Positions 12,808 through 22,519 of a stretch of 64,000 nucleotides of DNA are shown here, one piece after another. This DNA comes from Hirsutella rhossiliensis (Eukaryota; Ascomycota; Sordariomycetes; Hypocreales; Ophiocordycipitaceae). The stretch's first letter is position 1. Every line of letters begins with the position of its first letter. The stretch lies in NCBI RefSeq assembly GCF_020360975.1, contig NW_025408675.1, positions 3,100,001 through 3,164,000 of the forward strand, in the 5' to 3' direction. The notes below the pieces were generated by a model. That model ran no database searches and was not told where the DNA came from. It worked only from the letters and a program-made list of their open reading frames with translations. A program made the position numbers and the translations under genes.

Positions 12808-13009
12808 TGTGGGTAGGCACCTGCGGCAGCTGCTGCAATGAGACGGTACTAGGGTTAACCTGTGATGTTGTATTCGTCTTGATTCTCTATCTAAGGAGGC
12901 AGAGGCCAGCGTGGAGAAAGGGGGCACGCTGCCCTCAGCCGCACACGTGACCGTACGGGTCACGTGCCAACCATGGTTGGTCACACCACTAGATAGATAC
13001 ATTCCTACA
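12808..13009 (-). repeat. C1 3' LTR (202 bp)
   Basis: Plus-strand sequence starts TGTGGGTAGG and ends CATTCCTACA. It matches 18,766-18,967 without a difference that I can see. It holds the palindromic CCAACCATGGTTGG at about 12,968-12,981. Being 3' for the minus-strand element, it follows a region of about 200 bp after the RNase H stop. Confidence 0.93.
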
Positions 13010-13216
13010 CAGGCAACTCTTCTTTTGCTGTGAGAAGCACAGCAACACCTTGAACAGGTCTAAAGGATAGTAGCGTTAAGGCCGTGAAGGAATGTGCCGT
13101 GAGGGCGTGTGTCCAAAAAGTGGGTCCGACGTCTTGTTCTTAGCTGTAGATATCTGGGAAGAAGTGAAGGGTCTTCCTGATAGGAGCAATCATTTGATCA
13201 TAGGTATAAGGAGCGG

Positions 13217-14880
13217 TTAGGAACGTTGTACGTATCCTTCGACTCGAATTGTCAGACTATTGGTATCGATGAAGCGTTCCAGGGCTCGGTTTGGTGATGC
13301 TTTCGTCATTGCATCTGCTGGGTTGTCTGCGCCGTTGATCCAACGAATATCTGTTATCTCTCTCTTCTCGTATGACTGGCGAAGGGCCATGATATCAATC
13401 ATCAATCGTTTTTCCTTCGTCGTACCGAGCTTGACTAGGCATTCGTAGAGAGTACGAATCCGTACAGACGATGAGAGGATAGGAGGAAGGTTGAGTCGTT
13501 CCGTAATTATCTTCATAGTCATCGCAAGGGAGATGCCTATGTCGAATCCGTTGGCCATACCGTAGATCTCTGATGCTAGGACGCTACGGGTAACACGTTT
13601 GCACTTTGTTGAACTCCAGTGTACGATGTTACCACTAATCTCGAACTGTTTTTCTTTGTGGTTTGTCTCGTTAACGAGGGTAATGACGAATCCTAGTTGG
13701 GAGGATAAGTCCTTGTTGTTTGCGAAAGAACCATCGGTGAAAACCATCAGCTTTGCAGTAGCTAGATCAATTGGTTTGTACGTGAGGCCACGTAGTTGGT
13801 GATCCATTTGCCATTGCAGTCGCTTGTTCAAAATTGCGTAATCTTTATCCTCAGGGTCTGTACTTGGGCGGCGACTGAAACATCGAAAGAAGCTTCCGGT
13901 TGAGCAATTGAAGCAATGTATGAGGCTCGCGCTCGTTCCTCAACGTAGCGCTGGTGACGATCAATTGCTTTAGGGTCAATGGTGGTCATTTTGCTGCTTG
14001 TCCCTTCTGTTGAAGTAAAGGGATCCTTTCTTAAGGGTTATTATTCAGCAACGTCAGTCTTGCACCATTAAAGTCAACCGTTGTTCCGTATGTGATGTCA
14101 GTCTTGGGCTTGGAACGAAATTCTGCCTTTGTAGCTCTTCTTCTTCACGGGTAGAAAAGTTGTTCGTTCCAAGGATGAGGTGTCATCAGTTTGCATTCCA
14201 ACAATACCGAGCGTGTCAGGGCCAGTATTCGAAATCAGTAGGCAGGAGTCATAGGTGGAGGTAGACATATCCAGCTTTTCGAGGTGATGCTGCTGATATG
14301 TGCGGAACCAATGGACTCCGGCTTCTGCGATACCGTACAGGGCTTAATAACACGAATAATTGTTCCGTTAGGGTATTTGCCTTGTAGTTCCGTGGGCAAA
14401 TACGTAAGAATGGTGCGGAAAGCTTGGTCTGGGATTGCGGGTATGCCTGAGTGATATCACGGAGGAGAGGGTTATGCCGTAGTTTTGAAGAAGTCCGGGG
14501 CAATAGCGAGGATGAGTCTCTGGCTAACGCGTTGAATTGTCGGAGATTGCGTCAGGAGGGTGGTCTTCTCAAAGTCGTTATGTCCTTGAATAACAAGTCG
14601 AGACTTTTCGTAGGGCTTAGTGTTGATTCCTTTGACTTCACGAACCATTCGAGAGCGAAAGATTCTATAGTTTCCATGACTCATTTGATCGTATCGTTCA
14701 AATTGGAATACACCGCGGCCAACGAGGTCAGTAATCTCTTTGTTATCGGATTCTTCGAAGGGTCACCAGGAGAGGTGATTATGCCATCAGACCGTAGCTT
14801 GAGGGAAAGAGCTTGTGCATCTTCCTCCTTTTGGGTCAAGAAGCTCTGGTCTACGGCAGGGCCATCATGATCAAATCCTT
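13217..14880 (-). pseudogene. C1 pol: reverse transcriptase and RNase H (frameshifted)
   Basis: RNase H is intact from 13,831 to its stop at 13,217 and shows FTDGSFANN, the LASEIYGM acidic residue and a terminal ADNPADAMTK motif typical of copia elements. The reverse transcriptase lies upstream (about 13,850-14,880) in pieces: KPYEKSRLVIQGHND at about 14,600-14,650, DITQAYPQSQTKL at about 14,415-14,455, and the catalytic loop MQTDDT with the two aspartates at 14,182-14,187, a TDD variant of the usual YVDD seen in one fungal copia lineage. At least two frame changes separate these blocks. The catalytic residues themselves remain. Confidence 0.85.
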
Positions 14881-14984
14881 TGGCTTGTTCTTTGATCCTG
14901 GTGGGCGTCCTCTCTTGGGGCGGGGGTTCGGGTCGGGCAGGCAGGTCCGTTAGGGTCTTAACGGGGTCTTGAGCCGGTTGTTCA

Positions 14985-16180
14985 TTAAGATCTGAACGAA
15001 TGCCTGAGGGTCTGTGTCGTGTGTAGGGTCGGAAAGAGTGGTATCATCACGCAGATACGGTTGTACAAGGGTCGATCGAAAGACTTGGGGCCGTTGACTG
15101 TGTCAATGGTGATGTTATGGCTATCAATCGATGCAATCTTGAAGGGTCCTTGCCAACCGTCTTTCTCTCCAAACGCGAACTTCACTTTGCAGCGGGGATA
15201 GCACTTCTGTCGTGCTCGGGCCGTTGCGTGCATGGAGGGCATCCTTAACTCGTCTTTCTGCCGAGAGTTGGCGGAGCATTTTCATCGCTTTCTGCATAGC
15301 TTCCGATCTTTTGAGGGTGGAAGCGGAAGGGGCGAGTCTGTAGATACGCGAGGGTATGCGCCGAAAACAAGCAACGTAGGCACAAGACCGTCAGGTCCTG
15401 CCGTATCATTGATTGCTTTAACAGCCATTTGAAGGACTGTTTCGGCGGAAGTGGTGTGGCCAATCTCAGCATGGAGGATGTTAAAGGCGCGTCGGAGGGT
15501 GCGTGATAGCGTTCAATCTTTCCAATGGACCAATGCGTCTCAACAGGTACTTGAGAGCATTTGATTCCCATAATCTTTGCTTCGTTCCGGAATTCGAGAG
15601 AAGCAAAGTTAGTTCCTGCATCATGACGGAGGGTATCAGGAGGTCCAAGATACGTGTCGATCCAGAGGGTCCGGAGGGTCTCCCATGTATCTTTAGCTGA
15701 CATTGACGGTAAAAATCTGGCTCCTTGAAAGCAGTAGCTGAGTCCACAACGTGTAGAACAGGGCGTTGTGGTGTTCCTAGGTGCATCATCAACGATGATT
15801 TCGTAGTTGAATTCTTGATCATCGTTAAGGGTGAACTTGAAGCGGCGTGGGGCTTGTGAGTGCATTTGACAGTGGTGACAGAACTTAGAGATAGTCTCTA
15901 ATGTGTCTATCGAGACGTCACTGTGCCCGGCTTGCTTCAAGAGGTGATGGAGCCTAGGGACTGCTGGGTGTCCAAAGCGTCGGTGAAGTGTACGAATCTC
16001 TGTTTCCGTAAGAAACGAGATAGACTCTTCATCTTTCGTAAGGAAGAACCAGGGATGTCCCCATTTGCGGATGACTGGGATGCTGGTAGGGCGATTAGTA
16101 CAATGATTACTACAATTGATGGTATCTGTGATGTTATTGAAATAGATACCAAGTCGATCCATATCAGCAAGGCAGAGCAA
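14985..16180 (-). pseudogene. C1 pol: integrase
   Basis: From 16,180 the frame runs through the H-H-C-C zinc region (FGHPAVPRLHHLLKQAGH ... CHHCQMH), a core whose second catalytic aspartate lies in LRHDAGTNFAS and whose glutamate is in GKIERYH, to about 15,245. A -1 shift there leads into a C-terminal domain at 15,242-14,985 with KFAFGEKDGWQGPFKIASID, an SH3-like DNA-binding fold in such integrases. Another shift separates the first core aspartate (VDSATAFKE in an overlapping frame near 15,740). The overall length fits a complete integrase. Confidence 0.85.
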
Positions 16181-16230
16181 AAGGAGTTGGGGTTTGAAGG
16201 ATGTGGAACGTGATCCTTCCGAGGGGTGTT

Positions 16231-17000
16231 TTAGGGCAACTGTGCCAAGGAGTTAATCGTGTCGCCGTTGCCAAATTTGATGGAGGCCTGGCCGGATGTA
16301 GAGCTGTCGAGAGCTACAGAAGGATCTTCTCGTTGTAGGGCGATGTACTGAGAATATCCTGCTGTGGAGAATGTTGCTGCACCTGTGTCGATCATGATAC
16401 CTTGGAATCTATCCCTTGAATAGCGATCTTCAATAATAAATTGCGAGGCTGGAACAACGGTTTGATCCGTCTGATAGACGTCTTCTCCTGTGATCAAATG
16501 ATTGAATGCCTGTTGACAGAGCATTTGGCTTGCTTGCCATTGTTCCGGGTGATCGTTGGTGCTATTGTCATGTTCTTCCCATGTATCTTCAGTGTCATCA
16601 AAGCTGCTCATCTCATGACCTTCGTAGTCTAGAATATAGCCTCCGATGTCCGTGAGTTGTACACCTATGAAGTGGCATTGAGTGATATGTTGGTCCTTGG
16701 CCTTTTGTCGTTCATCCGTAGAGTGTTTAGTTGACCAACAGCCTTCTTGTCCACAAACAAAACACTTCTTTGTCCAGTTGCGGTTATTGTAGCTAGGATT
16801 GTAGTTACTACGGCTTTGAGGCCGGTAGTTTCCACGGTTGTAGCTTTGTCCGTATCCGCGGCTGGGTCGTTGACCTGAATATCCGTATCTGCCTCGAGAG
16901 CGGTTGTTATTGTATCGACGGTCGAGGTAGTACTGATGGCGTGGATCGTTATGATCGAATGATCCAGCAAAGTCAAGGGAAATTGAGAAGTTGTTATGAG
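16231..17000 (-). pseudogene. C1 zinc knuckle and aspartic protease
   Basis: The knuckle at 16,723-16,764 reads CFVCGQEGCWSTKH, the C-x2-C-x4-C-x4-H form characteristic of one fungal copia group. Downstream is a short acidic linker (SSFDDTEDTWEEHDN at about 16,570-16,610) and then the protease, whose catalytic triplet DTG (16,381-16,389) lies in IMIDTGAATFSTAG. The protease matures the polyprotein. The frame leaves through a stop near 16,231 before the integrase resumes in another frame, so it is broken between protease and integrase. Confidence 0.82.
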
Positions 17001-17159
17001 GGCAAGATGGGTTTCAACGGATGCACGAAGATCTGCAGAAGGTGCTCGACGTTATCGGCGGGTTTGAAAAGAGCGTATTGGAGTTCGGGTACTCCACGGC
17101 ATGCTTTCATAAGCGTTGTACGCAGTAGAAGGTCTCCTCCGTACTCCTGCCAAGGGCTC

Positions 17160-18554
17160 GTTGGCAGAGCTGAAGCTTATCAAAGAGGGTTTGAAGCACT
17201 TCGTGGGGTCTTCGAAGCATCTTGGGCACGGATGGAGTTAAAGGTTATTGTTGTCCAGTCAGTATGGTAGTGGACATGGTTGACTTCCGTGTCAAAGTGT
17301 TGTTTGAAGATATCATACGCTTGTCGGAACGTCGTAGCCCATGTGATCTTATCAAGATAGAATCTTTGGGCTCTTCCATCAAGGATCCGGGGAAGAGTGC
17401 GTGAAATTGTGACGGTTTCACTTGGATATGAGAGCAGTTGCTTAAGAAGAGGCGGAGCTTATCATCAAGGAGATCGTACGGCTCTCCTGTGTAGTTCCGA
17501 TCTTTGTTCCAGGTCTTCATAAACTTCTGCTGGATGTCGCTATCGACGATAGCGTTCGGGATGTTATCCGGGGGGAGTTTCATGTATTCTCCAAAGGTTG
17601 CAGGGCCGGATAAGTGTTCGGGGATGGGGTTGGTGACGGGTTGGACGAGATCGGGGTTCTGGAAGCGGTAGGAAGTCGGATGAATAGTAAGAGAGGTCGG
17701 AGCAGGTTTATCTTGGATAGTCGGAGCAGGAGTAGGTGCGTTAGGAGGGCTCGTTAGGGTCTTAATAGGTTGTGGTTCGTTAAGACCTTGATGAGGTGCT
17801 GCTAAGGGCGTAACTGATGGTGAAGGAGGTTGAGACGGATGGGGATTAGTGGAAGCATTTGATCCTAGTAATGCTGTCTGCCTCCTGAAGGCAGCAGTCC
17901 TCTCATCAAACACCATCTCCGTAAACTCCTGCTCTGGCCAGGTTTGTGGGTTCTCGATAGTTTGTAATATGAGAAATTGTGTTGCGAATTTCCCCTTTGT
18001 GAACCTGTGTAGATACCTCTTTTCCTTAGTAGTTTCCTGAGGGCTCTCTTGTATTCATTCGGGGCGCGGTCCCATGTGTCTTCGGTCCATTCTTCAAAAT
18101 GCTGTTGGAAGTAACCAAGGAGGTCGTATCCTTGATCACTGCCAGATTGAACGATGAATATGAACTTTGCCACATATGTCGTTACTGCGATCTTGTCCTT
18201 TTCGTCGTGTGTGATATCGTTGTCCCAAAGGTCGATATTAATTTGTCGGAATGCGGATGCTTGGATGTCTAGTGCCTGCATCTGGTCGCATATTTCTTCG
18301 AGCTGGGCTTCTGGGGACATAGCTCGGGCGGTCAGGGCTATCGTGATCAAATGAATGAGACGATGTGGGGTTCGTATTGGTCTCTTCGTATACGAGTTGT
18401 CGCTAATAGGAGGTCGAGCGTCGCGTACTAAGTAGGTCGTTCGCGGCCAGACTGAACTGACGGGGATCTTGCTACTTAACGTCAAGGGTCGAACGTTCTT
18501 ACTAGTTGTTTGCGATGTGGTCGCCTGTCGATTCCGGTGCTCACGGCTAGGCAA
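17160..18554 (-). pseudogene. C1 gag
   Basis: The capsid precursor begins around 18,554-18,330; a start at the Met of MSPEAQLEEICDQMQALDIQ (about 18,322) also fits. It contains a gag-type helical domain (YLVDFIFIVQSGSDQGYDLL region at about 18,110-18,170) and a Pro/Thr-rich linker (about 17,640-17,860). A second helical region includes LDDKLRLFLSNC, and then the RxxxHFDTEVNHVHYHTDW-like segment near 17,270, which spans a frame change. Two frames overlap at 17,865-17,916, the signature of a one-base indel. It has no similarity to viral envelope proteins. Confidence 0.75.
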
Positions 18555-18765
18555 ACTAGCGGGCGATCGTAATCAACAGTTGGAAGGACTCTCGCGCGGC
18601 TGGGCAAACCAGCGGGAGATTCCTTGTTCTTAGCACAAATAACCTTCTTCTGAGCGCTACTCAGGGCCACAGTAAAGTGACGCGGACTATAGCACCTTCG
18701 AAGGTTGAGGAATTTGTCTCTTCTACTTAGCTGTCTGTGACGGGCGTGGGCCGGTCACTGATCAG

Positions 18766-18967
18766 TGTGGGTAGGCACCTGCGGCAGCTGCTGCAATGAG
18801 ACGGTACTAGGGTTAACCTGTGATGTTGTATTCGTCTTGATTCTCTATCTAAGGAGGCAGAGGCCAGCGTGGAGAAAGGGGGCACGCTGCCCTCAGCCGC
18901 ACACGTGACCGTACGGGTCACGTGCCAACCATGGTTGGTCACACCACTAGATAGATACATTCCTACA
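18766..18967 (-). repeat. C1 5' LTR (202 bp)
   Basis: Partner of 12,808-13,009, starting TGTGGGTAGG and ending TTCCTACA on the plus strand. The target duplication AATAA follows at 18,968-18,972. On the minus strand the internal sequence just after this LTR reads CTGATCAGTGACCGGCC. I do not recognise a tRNA complement there, so the primer site of C1 stays open. Confidence 0.93.
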
Positions 18968-19878
18968 AATAATAAATTAAAAAATAATACCTAAATAAAA
19001 TAAATAAAAACTAAGTAAAAAATAAGGTATACTATCTATAAAAGAGCTATAGACTAGTACGATATAATAAGATCTAAGGACCTTATATATAGTAATAGTA
19101 AGTTATAGTAACTAAATAGTATTAGATATTTAAATCGTAGGATATTATATATATATACTTTTAAACTATAGCGCGATAAGTAATTATATTTTACTTATAG
19201 TTATTAATCGTTACTAACTTATATAAAGATATAAAAAAGATCTATATAAACTTTTAAATATTAAAGGAAAGGCCTTTAACTATAATAATAGAATTATTAA
19301 TATAAAGGTTAATTACCTCGATATTAATATCTAGGGCTATAATAAATAAGTTAACTTTAATATTATAAATATTAAAGAATATAGCCTTATATTAAAGCGT
19401 TTATAGCTATAAGAGAGCAACCTACTAATTAACTAAAGAACTAGCTAGACCCTATCCTAAGTTCTTCCTTAAAGAGTTTATTATATTTCCGGTATTCCTA
19501 AAGGATATTCTTTATTTTATTTTATATTCTTTATTCTTTCTTTTAAGAGCTAGTTTCTTTTAACTTAAGTTCTTTATTAATTTATTTAAGGTCTTTCCTT
19601 AAAGTAGTAATAACTCTTTAAATCTTTATATTATATCCTTTATTTTATTAATATTAGATACTAAGTTATATAGCTTTATTAGTTAGTATATAGGTCTTAT
19701 TAGTCGATTTTATTATATCTATTAGTTTAGTTACTATTTCTATTTATATTACTAAAGCCTATAATAATTTACTTAAAACGTTATCTCTTTTATCTTATTT
19801 AATAGCTAAATTATTATAAAACTTTACTTTCTTTAAATCTATTAGTCTTAGAAACTTATATCTTTATTTTAATATATT
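18968..19878 (+). pseudogene. Unrecognised RIP-mutated tract (right part, after C1)
   Basis: The plus frame interrupted by C1 seems to continue to about 19,450, with stretches such as RYTIYKRAIDQYDI (about 19,030-19,070) and LYFTYSYQSLLTYIKI (about 19,185-19,230). From about 19,480 to 19,870 a minus-strand frame looks helical (LSKLLQALVIQIEIVTKLI). I recognise neither. Stops are TAA/TAG only. Confidence 0.35.
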
Positions 19879-20727
19879 CTTTTTATATTATTACTTATAT
19901 ATAGCCTTTAAGGCTATAGTAAGGCTAATAAGGGCCTAAGCTTTTATTAATAGTCCTAGCTAGCTATAGTGCCTAAGGTCTTATAACTAATTAAGGAAAG
20001 GGTAGCTATAAAAGTAAAGATAAAGGAAATATTAGTTTAGTTCCTCTTATATAGTAATTTTCCCCCTTAAGGGCCTTAGGGCCCTTAGGTTACTCCTTTT
20101 TAAGCTACTTAGCTATTCTTATTTCTATTTTAGCTAAGAAGGTTAAAAGGGCTTCCCTTCCTTCCTTAGAGCTATAGGGAATAGGTAGGCTAAGGGCCCC
20201 CTTTTATCTCTTAAAGGTTTAGTAAAAGACCTCTCTTTCCCTCTTATAGTTCGGGCACTTTAGGATAAGGTACCTAGCTATATACCTTCCTTAGCTATAG
20301 CAATAGTTATCTTAGTCTACCTTATTAGTCCTTTTTAAGAAGGAAAATAAAAAGCTAGCCTTAAAGAGAAGCTAGTTAAAGGCTAAGAAGGTTAAGTTAA
20401 GCCTCCTTATAAGGTCCTTTTCTAAGCTAAGGGCTAAGTAAGGGGTCTTTTAAATAAATATATAGTATTTACCTAGGCCCTTAGCCCTAAGGCCTTTAGC
20501 CGCTTTAGTAGCTTAAAGTCCCTTTTAATAGTCCTTAATAGCTTACTAGACCTTTCTTTATAAGTAGCTAATAAAGACTAAGGGGGTCCCTTAAGTAAGG
20601 GCCCCTAAGCTTTTTTTAGCTAGCTAGTTAATAAGCTTATTACTAAAGATCCTTAGGTAACTAAGGTACTAATATAGCTATATATTATAAAAGGCTTCTA
20701 AGCTAAATAAGAGCCTTTTAATATATA

Positions 20728-21295
20728 TCTTAAGGTATATAAGCAAAAGCGGAATTTTAGGAAATCAAGGAATTATATAAGACTACGTAATAGAAGGGAA
20801 GAAGGAGTATAAGGTAGGATTTTCAACGGAATTTATTAGTAGTATATTAGTATATAAAAGAGGTGTTAAAGTTAATAATTCTCTATCTATCTACTAGCGG
20901 ACATGCTGTCTTATATAGATAATTATAGCTAAACGGAAGAACCTTTCGGGACTAGATTTAGGTTACCGTATAGCCCTAAGACTAGGGAATTCCGTGATAC
21001 CTCGAGTGAATCTAGAAGTGTCTTAGTTCCACTAATATTTATATTTAAAGGAGGTTGGTCGTGCTAGTGTTCTTAAGAGGTCTTAGCTAGCATTTTAAGC
21101 TAGCTCTATTCCTTCGATTCCTAATTATACGATAACCGGCAACCCGTTTAATGCATAATAATATATAAAATAACGAGCGATTCTTACTCTATAGGATAAG
21201 ACTTTATCTATAATTAATATACTACTTATTAGCTTATATAATCGGGAGAGTATATTATAGCTGCTTTATTTATAGTAGGAACACCGTTCCTTATA
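20728..21295 (-). repeat. Solo LTR-A (568 bp, TSD ATATA)
   Basis: Reverse-orientation copy of the LTRs of copia A, with exactly the same length of 568 bp. ATATA flanks it on both sides (20,723-20,727 and 21,296-21,300). It is less mutated than the LINE around it, and CA/TG-containing motifs survive at about 20,890-21,150. It therefore inserted into LINE-2 late and then lost its internal region by LTR recombination. Confidence 0.9.
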
Positions 21296-22501
21296 ATATA
21301 TAGCTAGGTTTAAGAAACCTATAACCTTTTTTATAGTAGCTTAGCTATCTATAAAGATATAAGTATTTATAAGAGGGTTAAGGGGGCTAAGCCTTAAGAG
21401 CTAAGGCCTCCTAGCTAGGTCCTTTAAGACCCTTAGTATTATAAATAGCTTTATATTAGCTACTTTAATTAAGGGCCCTAGGTTCTTATAGTACGCTTTA
21501 ATAAGCTTACTTTCTAAGCTTATTCTATAAAAAAAGTAAGCGTTAGTCTTTATAAGGGATCTCTTAGGGCACCCTTTAAAGCTATTAATATAAAAGGCTA
21601 AGGGCTATAACCTAAAGTCTTTTAAGCTAGCTAAGCTAACTAAAAAGTATTAGTTTTACTTCTTAGTTAAGGGCTTAAAAGCCTTTATTATTATAATAAA
21701 GGTATTAGGCTCTAAGGCCTATAAGGGCTCCTAGCTAGCTTTCTTTCTTTCTAAGTTATAATTAGGTCTTATAAGAGCTACTAAGCCTTTAAGGAAGTAA
21801 AAGAGCTATTTATATAGCTTAATATAGCTTAAGGCCCTTAAGTTAAAGCCTAAGTTAGCGAGGTCGTCTTATATAGCTAAGTTATAAGCCTACCTTATAA
21901 GGTAACTAAGTAAGATATATAGGGTCTAAAGGGTATAAGAGAGATATACCCTTTTAAATCGTACCTTTAGTAGTAGTAGGGCTACTTTAGCTTTTAAAGC
22001 CTTAATATAAGATCCTTTAAAGGCCTTTAAGACCTTTAAAAGAGCTTAGTTTTAAAGCCTTTAAAAAGGCTTTATTAGGCTCTTAAGGGTCTTAGGCCCC
22101 TTATATTAAAGCTAGGCCCTATAGTTTATTATAGAAGTTATATAAGCTTAGTAGAGCTATTTAAAAGCTTTAAATAATAAGCCTTTTTATATAGAAATTA
22201 AGTAGGATAGTCTTTTAAAAGTAGCTTATATAGACGCTATCTTCTTCTTAATATATTATTTAAATAAGAGCTTAGAATTAAAGGAGACCCTTAGCTTTTA
22301 TATTAAGGGCTTTGCTTAGAAAAATAAGCCTCTTACTATTATACCCTTTAAAATAGGCTACTATTACTTACTAAAGTAAATAAGTTCTATTTTTAAGTAG
22401 TTAAAGTAAACCCCTTAGTCTTTAGCTTATTTAAATAAGTTAATAGCTATTACCTCTAGCTACTAAACGTTCTTTTTAGCTAAGGTCGATATTATAAAGA
22501 T

Positions 22502-22519
22502 ACTAAAGTTATTTATATA
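22502..22519 (-). other. Mutated catalytic site of LINE-2 reverse transcriptase
   Basis: On the minus strand this reads Tyr-Ile-Asn-Asn-Phe-Ser. The neighbouring motifs place it at the YxDD active site, so both catalytic aspartates (GAT GAC) have become asparagines (AAT AAC at 22,508-22,513 in plus coordinates) by G-to-A change on the coding strand. Confidence 0.65.

Larger units (their letters stand above)
12808..18967 (-). mobile_element. Ty1/copia LTR retrotransposon C1 (6,160 bp), not RIP-mutated
   Basis: Complete element in minus orientation, bounded by two 202-bp LTRs that look identical, with TG...CA ends and a 5-bp duplication AATAA (12,803-12,807 and 18,968-18,972). Order on the minus strand is gag, CCHC-like knuckle, protease, integrase, reverse transcriptase, RNase H, the Ty1/copia order. 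Base composition is normal, with abundant CA/TG, in sharp contrast to its flanks, so it inserted after the host site had been RIP-mutated. The reading frame is broken by several single-base shifts despite identical LTRs. The likely readings are sequencing indels or a copy mobilised in trans. Confidence 0.93.

Noticed and set aside
13260..15700. Plus-strand open frames across C1
   Set aside because: They are shadows of integrase, RT and RNase H on the minus strand.
18741..18765. Primer-binding site of C1
   Set aside because: The sequence after the 5' LTR matches no tRNA end or anticodon arm that I can recognise, so no call was made.
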